A DNA stretch of 64,000 bases from CBDFMR01 sp965249765 (GCA_965249765.1 CBDFMR010000004.1:1-64000); one strand, 5' to 3'. Positions 9,501 to 19,187 are shown, numbered from the stretch's first letter. A program made the numbers and translations. Notes: generated by a model from the sequence alone, not told the origin.

Positions 9501-10708
9501 ACTTACTGATTGACATATGTTTTAATAATAAAAACTGGTCTGATGATGATGAACTGTATTGTACCTCAACTGGCTATAATTCAGTACAATATCGATATGC
9601 AGACGGGTCGACAGGGTGTAACCTCACGACAGTTATGAAAGTTACAGATAAAAGACCTGACATGAGGTTTGGTCAGGATCCTCAGAAGTTAAAATTACCA
9701 TCAGGTCAAGCTTCCAAGAGTACTTATGTTGCAGGAAATGAGACGGCACACTTTTATGATGAGGGAGAATTGGTAATGTCTGTTGAGAATCTATCCTCAA
9801 GTGACATATCATGCATGGAAGTGTCCATTGACCGTGCAGGGCCGGGCGTACTATCACCTTCTTGGCTCGGCGGCTATAATGTATCTGAGAAGACCTTCTA
9901 TATAGATGCATATAGTGATGTGAGTTACAGGGTTACATTGTATTATAAGAGCTCTGAACTGTCAGCGTGGGGCAATCCCGATGGCTTGAATTTAATAAAG
10001 ACAAATAGCCCAATATCGTCGTATCAAAACGATGGGTATGACATCTTGACAAACGGGAATATTATTATCACAGACTTACCTAGTGGTTTTAAGAGCTTCG
10101 CTGGTGAGTTTTATGGGTTTAGTGGATTTGGCCTTACAGATCAGCCACAGAGTACGGTGCCGGCAGAGATAATAGATATGAGTGTGAGTCATCGAAATGG
10201 CAAGAATCGAATTCGATGGACTACGGCTTCAGAGTTAGGAGTATTAAGGTATTTCATACAACGAAGTTTTGACGCTCAATTCTATGAAGAGGTAGGATCT
10301 AAAAGTGCCGAACATTCTCAAGAAACATCATTGTATTACTTTGATGATAAGGATATTGAGTTTAACAATAAGAGGTACTACTATAGATTGAGAATTGAGG
10401 ACTTAGATGGTGCTGAGACAATGACGGAATGGCGATCAGTATATGTGTCAGGAGACGGAGATAGCATAATTGAAATCTTTCCCAATCCTGTCAGAGGAAC
10501 TGCTACGGTTGAGCTTATAAATCCAGGAGATGAAATCGTAGAAATAAGAATATTTGGTCAGTCTGGTAAAATCCTCAATACCATAACAAATACAGGTGAC
10601 ATTAGGATTGAAATAGACATGTCTAACCTTGAGCCATCTACTTACATAATGAAGTATGTGCTGGCATCAGGCGGACAAGGAAGCCGTCGATTTATTAAAG
10701 TTAATTAA
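6518..10708 (+). CDS. Large secreted beta-propeller protein with T9SS sorting domain
   Basis: A 1,396-residue exported protein. The start at MTKSKFFSIITLILV gives a signal peptide; the frame could begin 16 codons earlier but those residues do not look like a leader. Residues about 60-760 form a VPS10/sortilin-like (BNR-type) propeller with repeated KSxNGGxSW blades (KSVDGGTSWS, KSTNGGASWT, KSTNGGSTWT, QTTNGGSSWT). Then follow a Calx-beta-like domain, another beta-rich module, and a type A T9SS C-terminal domain (IIEIFPNPVRG at the start, FIKVN at the end). It is probably a cell-surface or secreted adhesin or enzyme; no catalytic motif is recognised. It ends overlapping the convergent small gene at 10701. 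Confidence 0.88.
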   Translation: MTKSKFFSIITLILVAACLCQLFHQQDKKKIPKKDRIDAAMKQEWLMVHNPQTQEIPRRQLLKIKNGMNTAKRGNSGLVWSERGPNNVGGRTRALMFDKGDATHETVFAAGVSGGLWKTTGISSTFPNWQPIDDFLGNLSICAIAQHPTLHNTIYFGTGEGYFANNATPGMGLWKSVDGGTSWSHLASTNNTDFDYVQDIVIDNSGNIFVSTLDGVKKSTNGGASWTSILDQNHFAVTNKANNLELASDGTLYATMGVLCEDGIYKSTNGGSTWTKLTTGLPSSDYNRIQIAVAPSDPNRIYVLFEDEATSACKGIYKSTNAGSSWSSVTNPAALGMTNFARKQAWYDLTISVDPNNPNRLFIGGIDLLISSNSGGSWDQVTQWGGLGGIQYMHADQHAIVFAPGESDKVVFGNDGGVYFTNDGSAVEPQIFAKNNGFNVTQFYACTAHPSSGNNEYLAGAQDNGTQRFLSPGVNTTEEASGGDGARCYIDKDSPDIQISSYVFNNYFISTNGGTSFNYIPLNDNGLFANANDYDHSRNYLYAAAAPGKIIRWTNPTTGGNSYSTVTLSGLGGQQVSYVKVSPSVADRVYIGTTVGDIYKVDNAHMGSTKAASRIRNASTGYVSSIVIDESNENHILISYSNYGLDNIYQTTNGGSSWTSVEGNLPDMPVRDITFHPESTDKAFIATEIGVWSTDNMNGSSTNWQADNSGLANVRVDMLHIRESDNMMLAATHGRGLYTTTSLGSVKANFTSLGLTKSESSNSGSIGTCNENYTTYNIEVTLTAPVSLPSTVLVSVDNALSNMTSGRDYTLTGTSLSFTPGGSLSKSASLKIIDDAIDEANEVLTLKMLSSQVKIGDADKMTIVISDDDEDPVLSGGSSEIEIGNGTTSDDNYPFRGFYEDERTQMIIRAEELLSAGLVAGDIKDMSLHIMSKASSSPFKGFSVKMMHTSLNEVNHIGDPFESGAQVVYSADLSTIDGWNKVVFTSSFYWNGVDNLLIDICFNNKNWSDDDELYCTSTGYNSVQYRYADGSTGCNLTTVMKVTDKRPDMRFGQDPQKLKLPSGQASKSTYVAGNETAHFYDEGELVMSVENLSSSDISCMEVSIDRAGPGVLSPSWLGGYNVSEKTFYIDAYSDVSYRVTLYYKSSELSAWGNPDGLNLIKTNSPISSYQNDGYDILTNGNIIITDLPSGFKSFAGEFYGFSGFGLTDQPQSTVPAEIIDMSVSHRNGKNRIRWTTASELGVLRYFIQRSFDAQFYEEVGSKSAEHSQETSLYYFDDKDIEFNNKRYYYRLRIEDLDGAETMTEWRSVYVSGDGDSIIEIFPNPVRGTATVELINPGDEIVEIRIFGQSGKILNTITNTGDIRIEIDMSNLEPSTYIMKYVLASGGQGSRRFIKVN

Positions 10709-10841
10709 CTCGCTGAAATACAAAATATAAAATGACAAGCAGGATGGCAGTGACTACAATGGCAACTTTGAAGAACTGTTGTTCCTGCTTTTTATTTCTG
10801 GCCTCAGCTTTGACTTTACGCTTTGATCTTCTTTTTGACAT
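10701..10841 (-). CDS. 46-residue single-pass membrane protein
   Basis: Starts MSKRRSKRKVKAEARNK, a very basic N-terminal tail, followed by one transmembrane helix (VAIVVTAILLVILYFVF) and QRVN. The open frame extends upstream into the helicase gene but the ATG at 10841 fits the domain layout and lies 41 bp after the helicase stop. Probably the last gene of the endonuclease/helicase operon. Function unknown. Confidence 0.6.
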   Translation of the reverse strand: MSKRRSKRKVKAEARNKKQEQQFFKVAIVVTAILLVILYFVFQRVN

Positions 10842-10882
10842 AATCTGAGTTTGAGCATACAATTTATCATCTTTTATTCTTT

Positions 10883-12175
10883 TTACAAATAATTGATGCG
10901 AGTGTCGTAGTAAGAAATTATTCTTTGGTCGACCATTACATCTCTTGCACGAAGCGGTCCCGCGAGCCACATCCCGCCCAATGTCCTACACCTACTCATT
11001 GCAACATAGACTTGTCCATGCTCAAATGCGCCCCTCCCTAGGTCGACTATTACACTATCAAAAGTCTTTCCCTGACTTTTGTGAATCGTAATGGCCCAAG
11101 CAAGTTTTAATGGATGCTGAATGAAACTCCCCGCGATATAATGTTCAATTTGATCATTATCTGGATTGAACCTGTATTTGACCACTTCCCATGAAACTGG
11201 TTCAATCGCTATTGGTGGATCCTCATTATCAAGAATATTGACTATGATTTTATCATGAGTAAGAGAGACGATTTCTCCTATGCTTCCATTGACAAATCTT
11301 TTGTCGAGGTCATTTTTAACCATCATTACCTGACAACCTACTTTAAGGGAAAGGTTAAATTTTGTCGGAAATAATCGCTGATTAAAATCGCCATCCACTT
11401 TTCCATGGTAGGTAAATGTCTTACCACTAATCTTCGTCATTTCGTCCTGATTTATTGAATGTGCCTTAGCATTGGTAGAGGTCAATGTGATGGCTTTGAC
11501 ATAATTTGATTCAGTATCTAATACGCGCTGGTTTATGTCGTCAAGGTCGTCTTGATCAAAATGGCCGGTGCGGATGTTATCGAGTAAATTGATAAACCTT
11601 CTTTCCTCTTGTCTATATACCTTATTCAGTTCAAAGAAGGACATATGGAATAATTTCAGGATATGGGCAGAGAAGAAATAAGGAGAATCGTAATTATCAT
11701 GGAGATACTTTTTTTCTCCATCACTGGCCAGCACGGGTGGAAGCTGAAATAGGTCACCAATAAAAACCATCTGCACACCTCCAAACGGGATATCGGAATT
11801 GCGGTTTAACCGAAGCGACCTATCAATCACATCAATCATGTCGACCCTTACCATTGATACTTCGTCAATGACAATGACTTCGACCTTTTTTATGACATAG
11901 TTATTCTTGAGCTTTACTATATCTCTTGTTTGAATGAGTCTTGGTGGAAGCCGAAAGAAAGAATGAATGGTCTGACCCTTTACGTTTAAGGCTGCCACTC
12001 CCGTAGGTGCAAGTACAACAGTTCTTTTTCTGGTAGTATTCCTAAAGAGTTGAAGTAACGTGGATTTTCCTGTACCAGCTCTCCCTGTAATGAAAACAGA
12101 TTCATTGGATTTCTCGAGTAAATCGAGAAGGTCATTGAACTCAGTACTTAGATTGAAAGGTTGATCAGTCCGCAA
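10883..12175 (-). CDS. Pif1/RecD-like ATP-dependent DNA helicase
   Basis: Superfamily 1B helicase of 430 residues. Motifs in order: Walker A TGRAGTGKST near residue 30-39, Walker B IDEVSM near 99, a GD-Q motif (IGDLFQLPPV), the UvrD-C-2-like end WAITIHKSQGKTFD and VAMSRCRTLGG. Unlike full RecD2 it lacks a long N-terminal domain, as is common for the Bacteroidota Pif1-like group. It starts with TTG directly after the TAA of the upstream EEP-family gene (TAATTG), so the two are translationally coupled. Likely role: resolving DNA or G4 structures in replication and repair. Confidence 0.9.
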   Translation of the reverse strand: MRTDQPFNLSTEFNDLLDLLEKSNESVFITGRAGTGKSTLLQLFRNTTRKRTVVLAPTGVAALNVKGQTIHSFFRLPPRLIQTRDIVKLKNNYVIKKVEVIVIDEVSMVRVDMIDVIDRSLRLNRNSDIPFGGVQMVFIGDLFQLPPVLASDGEKKYLHDNYDSPYFFSAHILKLFHMSFFELNKVYRQEERRFINLLDNIRTGHFDQDDLDDINQRVLDTESNYVKAITLTSTNAKAHSINQDEMTKISGKTFTYHGKVDGDFNQRLFPTKFNLSLKVGCQVMMVKNDLDKRFVNGSIGEIVSLTHDKIIVNILDNEDPPIAIEPVSWEVVKYRFNPDNDQIEHYIAGSFIQHPLKLAWAITIHKSQGKTFDSVIVDLGRGAFEHGQVYVAMSRCRTLGGMWLAGPLRARDVMVDQRIISYYDTRINYL

Positions 12176-13222
12176 TTAATTTTTAATGGCTTTCAATAAA
12201 TATACGAAAACCGGAAAATGATCACTATATCCTCCCATGTAGGTGGATCCGCCAAATGTCCTGAATGGATAACCTTTGTACTGACCAAATTTCTGAATTA
12301 AAAATTTCTTATTAAAAACGATGCCTTGATAGTAGAAGAACCCGTCTTGATTCTTGTCAACAAAACTACCAGATAGCATGACCTGGTCAAACAAACTCCA
12401 GGCGTCATTCCATGCATTGGATCCTGTACCACGTCGGTAAAGGTCGATCATAGGATTAAATATGTCTTCAGTGTCACAGTCTTTGATAGAGCTTTTAGCC
12501 CTCATGTGAGATTTTACACTGGGACTAGTTGGGTCATCATTCAAGTCACCCATGACAACGACTTTGGCACCGTCTTCCACTCTATTGAGTGAGTCTATGT
12601 GAGCACGGCATATCTGGGCTCCTCTGTTCCTATACGGTGCTGTCTTAGCCGCTCCTCCTCTACGTGAAGGCCAGTGGTTGACCATGAAATGCATTCTTTC
12701 GCCGTCAAAATCTCCTGCCACATACAATATGTCACGTGTGTATTTGGTCAGCCCATTTTCTATGATAGGCAAGGTAAGGGTATAACTGGTATCCGGAGAG
12801 AAATGCGCTTTTTGATACAATAAGGCGACATCTATTCCCCTGAAATCTGGAGAATCATAATGAACAATACCATAGTTTCTTTCCTTGAGGAATGGGTGAC
12901 TGACAAGATCATGAAGAACTTTGTAATTTTCGACTTCAGAGACACCTAATACTGATACGCCATTCTTGCTTTTGTCAATGCCCATCTGAGAAATGGCATA
13001 GGCCATATTGCCTACCTTTTCTTCATATCTTTCCAAGGTCCATTCTTTATAGCTGTGGGGAAGAAATTCCTGATCATTAATCAAAGTATCATCAACTGTG
13101 TCAAATAGATTCTCTAGGTTGTAAAAACCGATACAAGCAACCTTGTATTGTGATTTTTGTGCCAACAAACTACCTGTCAAGAATAATAAAATTAATAAAG
13201 ATGGTACTCTTATGTAATTCAT
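12176..13222 (-). CDS. Secreted endonuclease/exonuclease/phosphatase family protein
   Basis: 348-residue metal-dependent hydrolase of the EEP (DNase I-like) fold. It starts MNYIRVPSLLILLFL, a signal peptide ending near LLAQ; earlier in-frame ATGs are possible but add non-leader residues. Conserved sites: FYNLENLFD, VSEVEN (metal-binding Glu), NHWPSRRGG, GDLNDDP and a terminal SDHFPV. Export suggests an extracellular or periplasmic nuclease or phosphatase. First gene of the helicase operon and the last ordinary chromosomal gene before the cassette array; its promoter region overlaps the first attC-like site. Confidence 0.88.
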   Translation of the reverse strand: MNYIRVPSLLILLFLTGSLLAQKSQYKVACIGFYNLENLFDTVDDTLINDQEFLPHSYKEWTLERYEEKVGNMAYAISQMGIDKSKNGVSVLGVSEVENYKVLHDLVSHPFLKERNYGIVHYDSPDFRGIDVALLYQKAHFSPDTSYTLTLPIIENGLTKYTRDILYVAGDFDGERMHFMVNHWPSRRGGAAKTAPYRNRGAQICRAHIDSLNRVEDGAKVVVMGDLNDDPTSPSVKSHMRAKSSIKDCDTEDIFNPMIDLYRRGTGSNAWNDAWSLFDQVMLSGSFVDKNQDGFFYYQGIVFNKKFLIQKFGQYKGYPFRTFGGSTYMGGYSDHFPVFVYLLKAIKN

Positions 13223-13257
13223 ATGAAATTTTTCGTGCATGGTCAAATATATACTGA

Positions 13258-13318
13258 CTAACGTTTCGTGCAAACGCAGGTGAGGCGTATAGCCTCACTT
13301 GCCGTTTTGCACTTTGTT
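13258..13318. repeat. attC-like site 1
   Basis: Long imperfect inverted repeat. CTAACG at 13258 opens it; arms GTGCAAACGCAGGTGAGGC (13268-13286) and GCCTCACTTGCCGTTTTGCAC face each other over a 5-base loop, and a GTT core follows at 13316. Ten bases further on, intron A begins. Read on the minus strand it is the site at the 3' end of the T9SS gene (stop at 14150) once intron A is removed, giving a spacing of about 16 bp. Confidence 0.65.
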
Positions 13319-13328
13319 CCAGCCAGCC

Positions 13329-14143
13329 GTGTGCCCTGAAGTTCCATGGGGTATAAAGTTAATCAAAAGAGATTAATTGAAATAGATGGAGCATGTTGTA
13401 ATTGAGATGAAAGACCTCTTCAAAGGTTAAATGGAAAGGAAACGAGCTGACTCCATGTATGAATGGCAAGGTTGGAGGCCTCACGCATTTGAAGATTAAT
13501 TTGAGATTAGGATCAGGCCTTTCGGCAGGAGAGGACTAGAACTATCTGTCAAACCACCACAAGGTGCTTACCTTTCACGGGTTGGTACTGAGCGTTGTGG
13601 AAAAGGTAGAGACCAATATTATTGGGATTCTATCAGGTGTGGTTTAAGGAGATGAGAGAGAAGAGATCAAACCATCGTAGAGGCATCGTAACTAACCTTG
13701 TTATTGTTCGAAATCAGCGGAGCGGCGATCCAACGAGACAAGCCATTAGTGCGAAATTCTAGGAATGCACAGGTATGGTGGACAATCGGTGTAAAGATGG
13801 CATGACCTTAATACCAGGCTCAGTTACGAAACAGAGGAAACTCCCTGATTGTTGATGGAGGGAAAGCAATAAGCCTTGATAGGTAAAGCGAATACCGAGT
13901 CATTGGGAGAGTGGCGGATCAACTCGTAGTAGTGATGAAGCTTCCGTAATGAGGGTGGAGCGAAGGGGTTGACATGCTCTGGATATTTTCATCTTGACAA
14001 CCACCGGGCTTTCGTTCGGCCGGAATGAGCAAGTGATATGTCCTACTCTTTATAGAGTGAGTGTGAAGAGCCGTGTGAGTCGAGAGGTTCACGCACGGTT
14101 CTGTGAGAGGTTTAGGGGTGGGATTCCCCTTTACCTACTCGAC
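13329..14143 (+). mobile_element. Group II intron A (ORF-less)
   Basis: Begins GTGTGCCCTG (5' GUGYG consensus). It ends with a domain V hairpin near 14070-14105 (GAGCCGTGTGAG... CACGCACGGTTC), a short domain VI-like stem (AGGGGTGGGATTCCCCTT) and a 3' end CTACTCGAC (final AY). It is 815 nt and has no reverse transcriptase, so it would depend on one in trans. It lies antisense to the cassette gene and directly beside attC-like site 1. Its 3' half is nearly identical to intron F. Confidence 0.85.
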
Positions 14144-14149
14144 TTCCTT

Positions 14150-15208
14150 CTACTCCTTTATTATTTTTTCCATTATGAGTTTATTGTCTGAATTAATGGA
14201 AATAAAATACAACCCTTTTGGTAGGTCAGAAATATCGAGACCCTGATTAATTAATGATTGTTCTTTGGCAATCTTACCAAGACTATTAATAATTGTAACT
14301 TCCGCTTCTCCAACTCCTATTACTTCAATTTCTCCATCGGTTGGATTTGGATAGATTTTAATGTTATTATCCCCTACATTCCTTACACTTATCACTTTTG
14401 AATATTCATAATTACCATCAAAATCAATTTGTTTGAGGCGATAATAATTAATTTCTAAACTCGGTCTTTTATGGACATACTCATAGTTGTTCAATTCATT
14501 TGAAGTTCCACTACCTTTAACAAAATCTAAACTGTTCCATTTTATACCATCTATTGATTGTTGAATTTCATACCCCTCATTGTCTAATTCTGAAGCAGTT
14601 TCCCATTTAAGTTTAATCCCATATTTTTCATTTTCACCAATAAAGGAAATTAACTCTACTGGTAGAATCAATTGGGCAAAAACAATATTATCCAAGGATA
14701 AATAATTGATATCTGAAACTATCTCCGATTCAAATTCTGTTAACTCTTGATTATCCCAAATTCCAGACGAAAAAGTAATATTATCAAAAGTGTTATTGTT
14801 TGGCGGACTTATGGTAATCGTTTCTTCTATTGTCCCTCCTGCTGCAAGGGTTCCAATAAACTTGACATCACCAGATGCAAAGGTGTTTCCATCATCATTA
14901 CTTGTCCATGCACACCAAGATGATGCTGTTGATATTATAAACTTATCGCTTACATTAGTAACTTTAAATGAACCAAAAGAGCCACTTGAGCCACCATCTC
15001 CAAATCCTGTTCCGAGCCAAGTAGCCGACCCACCGCAACCAAAAGGTAAAAATACTTCTACTAATTGGTCTCCAGTTGTTGTAAAACTTAGACTGCTTGT
15101 TGTAAATGTTGTTGCTCCATTAGTTTCCCCTTCAAAATCTTCAGTTTGACTAAAAGAGGTATTCATTACTAAAATCACAAGGATTGCTTGAAATAAAATT
15201 GATTTCAT
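14150..15208 (-). CDS. Secreted protein with T9SS type A sorting domain
   Basis: 352 residues: signal peptide (MKSILFQAILVILVMNTSFS), an N-terminal beta-rich region of about 175 residues rich in Ser/Thr/Gly with no recognised family, then the linker LPVELISFIGENEKYG, a fibronectin-like stretch and a T9SS C-terminal domain (IKIYPNPTDGEIEV, GLDISDLPKGLYFI, IMEKIIKE). It would be secreted and attached or released by the Por system. Cargo of the first cassette: its stop lies 6 bp from the end of intron A, which separates it from attC-like site 1. Confidence 0.8.
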   Translation of the reverse strand: MKSILFQAILVILVMNTSFSQTEDFEGETNGATTFTTSSLSFTTTGDQLVEVFLPFGCGGSATWLGTGFGDGGSSGSFGSFKVTNVSDKFIISTASSWCAWTSNDDGNTFASGDVKFIGTLAAGGTIEETITISPPNNNTFDNITFSSGIWDNQELTEFESEIVSDINYLSLDNIVFAQLILPVELISFIGENEKYGIKLKWETASELDNEGYEIQQSIDGIKWNSLDFVKGSGTSNELNNYEYVHKRPSLEINYYRLKQIDFDGNYEYSKVISVRNVGDNNIKIYPNPTDGEIEVIGVGEAEVTIINSLGKIAKEQSLINQGLDISDLPKGLYFISINSDNKLIMEKIIKE

Positions 15209-15230
15209 AATTGATTCTTTTTTATTGATG

Positions 15231-15595
15231 ATTTATTCGAAGAAAATACCTCGAGGCTTGCCTCGGGGTTGAGAGGAAAGTTTGAAAACTTAAGGTTTTC
15301 AACTAAACATCAGAGAATTTCGGTTTTTGACCTTCAGGTCAAAATGAAACCAGCGAAATACCCCTATGGCTCTGCCTCGGGGATAGTTGGTTTCAAGAAA
15401 TTCGTTTATACATATCATTTTTCGTTTTAAGTGCGTTCTGCAATAAATGGTAACGTTTGGCTAAATTTTCGTTGCTGTAAGGTACGAAACAGCTTTGAAA
15501 TTTAGCTTTTGTGTGTGCCCCGAATGATAAATATAACCATTTCAATTTTGAAGAGGTGAACGTTCTTTTGATTTAGTGAAGGATTAAGCTAGAGG
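15231..15595. repeat. Direct repeat copy 1 (365 bp, palindrome-rich leader + site 2 + intron B start)
   Basis: Almost identical to 28320-28684 with a constant offset of 13,089 bp. The non-intron part (to 15449) contains several palindromes: CCTCGAGGC with CCTCGGGG, TTGAAAAC/GTTTTCAA, TTTTGACCT-TC-AGGTCAAAA and a CCCC/GGGG stem. It fills the space between the T9SS gene start and attC-like site 2. No open reading frame is convincing in it. Confidence 0.85.
15450..15512. repeat. attC-like site 2
   Basis: GTAACG core at 15450, then arms GGCTAAATTTTCG / TGAAATTTAGC with an inner pair GCTGT/ACAGC around GTACGAA. The far end runs into intron B at 15513. Without introns B and C the stop of homoserine dehydrogenase would lie about 15 bp away. 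Site 6 (28539-28601) is a duplicate. Confidence 0.65.
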
Positions 15596-16141
15596 GTTAA
15601 AGTCCCTTATGGGTCAGGGTAACGCCTGTAAGCATTAGTAAGTCGCAAGCTGGTTTTCGGTGAGGGATGCAGTGAAGTAAGCGAGACTACAAAAGTCGGT
15701 ACTGACGAACAGAAATTGCATAAGAGGCTTTGTATTATTGGATGAGGTAGCACATCATACTAACGTCCATGAGAAAAGTAATGCGAAGTAGATGCAGCAG
15801 TGATTGACTGGCAGCTATTTATCTTACCTGGGGAGATCTTAGAATGAGTTGATCATTATGAGAAGTCAGCCGAGGTCATAGTACCAAGAGTAACGAGTGA
15901 GGATTTCTAATACCATACCCTCTACGGTCTCACAACTGGGGAAGGACTGAGCGAAGATCCGTTTGGAAATTCGATATGGAGTACATAAGTATAGCCATTT
16001 CTTAAAGTACAAACTACTCTAGAGTGGTGTAAAGAGCACCCTAGATTATGGGACTTCGAACCGCCGTATACGAGAACCGTACGTACGGTGGTGTGAGAGG
16101 CGCACCCCATCAACGACAGTTGGTGGGGCCATCTACTCGAT
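15513..16141 (+). mobile_element. Group II intron B (ORF-less)
   Basis: 629 nt from GTGTGCCCCG to CTACTCGAT. Domain V hairpin near 16063-16095 (GAACCGCCGTATACGAG... CGTACGTACGGT). No RT. Its 3' half is almost identical to that of intron D and its 5' half to that of intron E. Intron C begins at the very next base. Confidence 0.82.
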
Positions 16142-18002
16142 GTGTGCTGTGTAGTTTATTTAAAGATGGAGGTAGGTCCTCCGATAAGGGGATACAGGTC
16201 CACTTATCAAACAACTTCTGTAATTTATAAGAGGCAACTTTTATGGATGAAGCGACAGGAGAAAAGGCCGAATTAAATCGGTCATGTATGGATAGGAGAG
16301 ATGAGCGCAAGCGAACCTTTCGATGAAGTGGCGAAAAGACCAGTTGTTGTCAAAAATCGGGACATATCGAGGTTTCGATGAAGAGTACAGAAGTTACCTG
16401 TTTACGGTCTGTATGACAACCGTCATTCAGGAGGCATGACTCTTATCTAGGCTTTAGCTGAGAACCACAGGAAGCCTGTTGTAAATGTTAAATGGAAAGC
16501 ACAATCGGAGAATGTCCGTTAGGCGATTACAAAAGTTGCAACAGGTGGCGGATTAAGCCGTAGTAGTGATGAAGTGTTTGTAATGAATATGAAGCGAAGG
16601 GCTTAAGTTGAACAGTTTTATTATTTAAGGACAACTTAAAATTTAAGGATGATTTTTAAAGAAGAAACAAAGTCTATCCCAATTACCAAAGAGATGGTAT
16701 GGGCAGCGTACAAGAAGATTCGTCAAAATGGTGAAGGATAAGGAGTAGATAGTTTAAGTCTGTCAGAATTTGAGAAAGTTCGAAGAAAAGAACAGTACAA
16801 GATTTGGAACAGGCTATCATCAGGAAGTTATTTTCCACAGATGGTAAAGCGAGTGCAAATTCCGAAAGGAAAGGGAAAGTTGCGACCATTAGGGATACCT
16901 ACGGTTAGTGACAGAATAGCACAGCAGGTAATCAAAACTTATCTAGAACCAAGATTGGAATTAGAATTTATGGAATGCTCTTACGGGTATAGACCTGGAA
17001 GAGGGGCACATGGAGCAATCGAGAAAGTTAGGAAAAATGTACGGAAATATCCGTGGGTTATAGATCTGGATATCCAACAATTTTTTGAGAACGTGGATCA
17101 TGCATTGCTGCAAAAGGCATTGTCAAGACATGTTTCAGAAAAATGGGTATTGATGTACATAGACCGCTGGCTCACCAGTCCTATTCTTTTAGAAGATGGG
17201 CGAGTGCAAGAGTCAAGAGGGTTGGGTACACCACAAGGCGGCGTAATAAGTCCGCTGTTGTCAAATCTGTATTTGCATTACTGCATAGACAGATGGATGC
17301 AAATCTATTATCCAAAAGTGGAAATTGTACGATATGCTGATGATCTTATAATCCATTGTGGTAGTCAATTAGAATGCGAAGAAATTTTAAGTAGATTAAA
17401 AGAACGTCTATTTGACTGTGGGCTTACAGCCCACTCAGAAAAGACGAAGATAGTATACTGCAAGAAGGACGGACGTAATTTAAGAGGCCATCCAGTACAA
17501 TTTGATTTTCTTGGGTTTAGCTTTCAACCATTAAGGATGCGTTTGAAAAGGGGCGGAAGTTTTCTCCAATTCGATTGTAAGATGAGCCGTAAATCTAAGA
17601 AACGGATACTGAAGACTCTGAGCGAATTGGCATTTCATAAGAAGAGTCGACTGAAGATTCAAGATTTAGCAAAGATGTTAAATCCAAAGATTAGAGGGTG
17701 GGCAAACTACTATGGAAGAGTCAGCAGAAAGAGTCTTACACCAGTATTGTATCACCTCCATCATCGAATCATCAAATGGGTATTAAATAAGTATAAGGGA
17801 TTTAAAGGGAGTAAGATTAAAGCCATCAACTGGCTGCGAAGAATACTCAAATTTTATCCCAACATATTCTACCATTGGCAGCTGGGTTATAAGTTCATGA
17901 AGACTTAGGAACCAAGACCGTTCAATAAGAGCCGTATGATGGGAGACTATCACGTACGGTTCTGTGAGAGGTTAGGGGTGAAATTCCCCTTACCTACTCG
18001 AC
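16142..18002 (+). mobile_element. Group II intron C with broken RT gene
   Basis: 1,861 nt from GTGTGCTGTG to CTACTCGAC, with domain V near 17928-17963 (GAGCCGTATGATGGG... CACGTACGGTTC). The ORF sits in domain IV. The intron starts exactly where intron B ends, so B and C are tandem. The first 420 nt match intron F. Antisense to the downstream met genes. Confidence 0.85.
16649..17908 (+). pseudogene. ltrA: Group II intron reverse transcriptase/maturase (in-frame stop)
   Basis: Would be 419 residues from the ATG at 16649 (MIFKEETKSIPITKEM). TAA at 16739-16741 interrupts QNGEG*GVDSL, inside the conserved GxGVD of RT block 0; the rest is open. Downstream are IPKGKGKLRPLGIPT, the RYADDLI catalytic site near residue 228, PQGGVISPLLSN, and a maturase X domain (IRGWANYYG). 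No C-terminal endonuclease domain. A single base change would restore it. If translation restarts at 16841 the product lacks the N-terminal RT blocks. Confidence 0.88.
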
Positions 18003-18017
18003 TGTGAATAGTTACTG

Positions 18018-19187
18018 TCAATTATAACATATTATCGAAACATTAGGTACATCACACAAAGATAATACAATGTCTGTTTGCCCGACCAACGTTACATAGC
18101 ATTGGTTTTCATTTTCATAGACTTCTTGAAATTCTCCCAAAGAAGAAAGGTCTATGTTAATGTCTTTTTTATAACTTACATAAAATTTCTTTTTTGCGGG
18201 AACTATACCGTTAACTACCTTGATATCCTTTTTGTATTCGTACTTATAACCAAACAAATAGGCAGAAATATCACTCAATACCGCCGAGGAAGTTGGATAT
18301 CTTCCAGCTCCTTTTCCGTATAAAAATTGTTGATCTGCTAATTCTCCACCTATCAACACTCCATTAAATTCATTATCGGTCAGTCGGAGAGGGTGGAATT
18401 TTGGCACAAAAGTAGGGAGTACTGATACCTCTTGAATATCTCCTGTTTTGTTAACTTTGCAAGTCGCTAATAACTTAATTATGTATCCCTTTTCTTTGGC
18501 ATAGTTAATGTCAAATTTTGTAATCGACTCGACTCCTTTAACCTGAATATCTTCATTTTTAATTAACTTACCAAAGGCATGCAGTGCAATAATCTTGAGC
18601 TTATTACGGGCATCCCATCCTTCCACGTCAAGAATTGGGTTACTTTCAGCGAAGCCTAATTCCTGAGCTTTTTGAAGTGCCGAATCATAGTTGAGATTGT
18701 GTTTTGTCATTCGAGTTAGAATAAAATTTGTGGAGCCGTTTACAATACCTGTAACATTTGTGATTAGATCAGTATTAAAATATTCTTCCAAATTCCTTAT
18801 AATAGGCACACTGCCACATACTGCCGCTTCATAAAGAAAGGATACTTTGTTTTGATTTGCAGTTTTTATCAATTCGAGTAGATTTTCCGCTATCATCTTT
18901 TTATTGGCGCTGATAACAGATTTTCCGCTTTTCAAAGCCTTTAATACAATGGGTAATGCTGCATCCGCATCATCTATCAATTCTACAACCAAATCAATAC
19001 TCTGATCATTTAAAATAGTGTTGGCATCTGTAGAAAATAAATCTATCGGAGCTGCTCTTTTTTTATTGGGGTGTTTAATCACCACTTTTTTGGTTTTGAC
19101 TCCTAACTGTGGCTTTTGATCTAACACTTGGTAAATGCCTTCGCCTACTACTCCGAAACCGAATAATCCTATATTGACCTTTTTCAT
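18018..19187 (-). CDS. hom: Homoserine dehydrogenase
   Basis: Reduces aspartate semialdehyde to homoserine with NAD(P)H, the branch point to methionine and threonine. 389 residues: Rossmann motif GLFGFGVVGEG at 7-17, the substrate domain with ISANKKMIAE, GIVNGSTNFILTRM and GWDARNKLKIIALHAFG, and a short C-terminal tail rather than a full ACT domain. It overlaps the upstream metB by 4 bp (ATGA). Because this gene is paired with metB under a SAM riboswitch it serves methionine synthesis here. Its stop is 15 bp from the end of intron C. Confidence 0.95.
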   Translation of the reverse strand: MKKVNIGLFGFGVVGEGIYQVLDQKPQLGVKTKKVVIKHPNKKRAAPIDLFSTDANTILNDQSIDLVVELIDDADAALPIVLKALKSGKSVISANKKMIAENLLELIKTANQNKVSFLYEAAVCGSVPIIRNLEEYFNTDLITNVTGIVNGSTNFILTRMTKHNLNYDSALQKAQELGFAESNPILDVEGWDARNKLKIIALHAFGKLIKNEDIQVKGVESITKFDINYAKEKGYIIKLLATCKVNKTGDIQEVSVLPTFVPKFHPLRLTDNEFNGVLIGGELADQQFLYGKGAGRYPTSSAVLSDISAYLFGYKYEYKKDIKVVNGIVPAKKKFYVSYKKDINIDLSSLGEFQEVYENENQCYVTLVGQTDIVLSLCDVPNVSIICYN

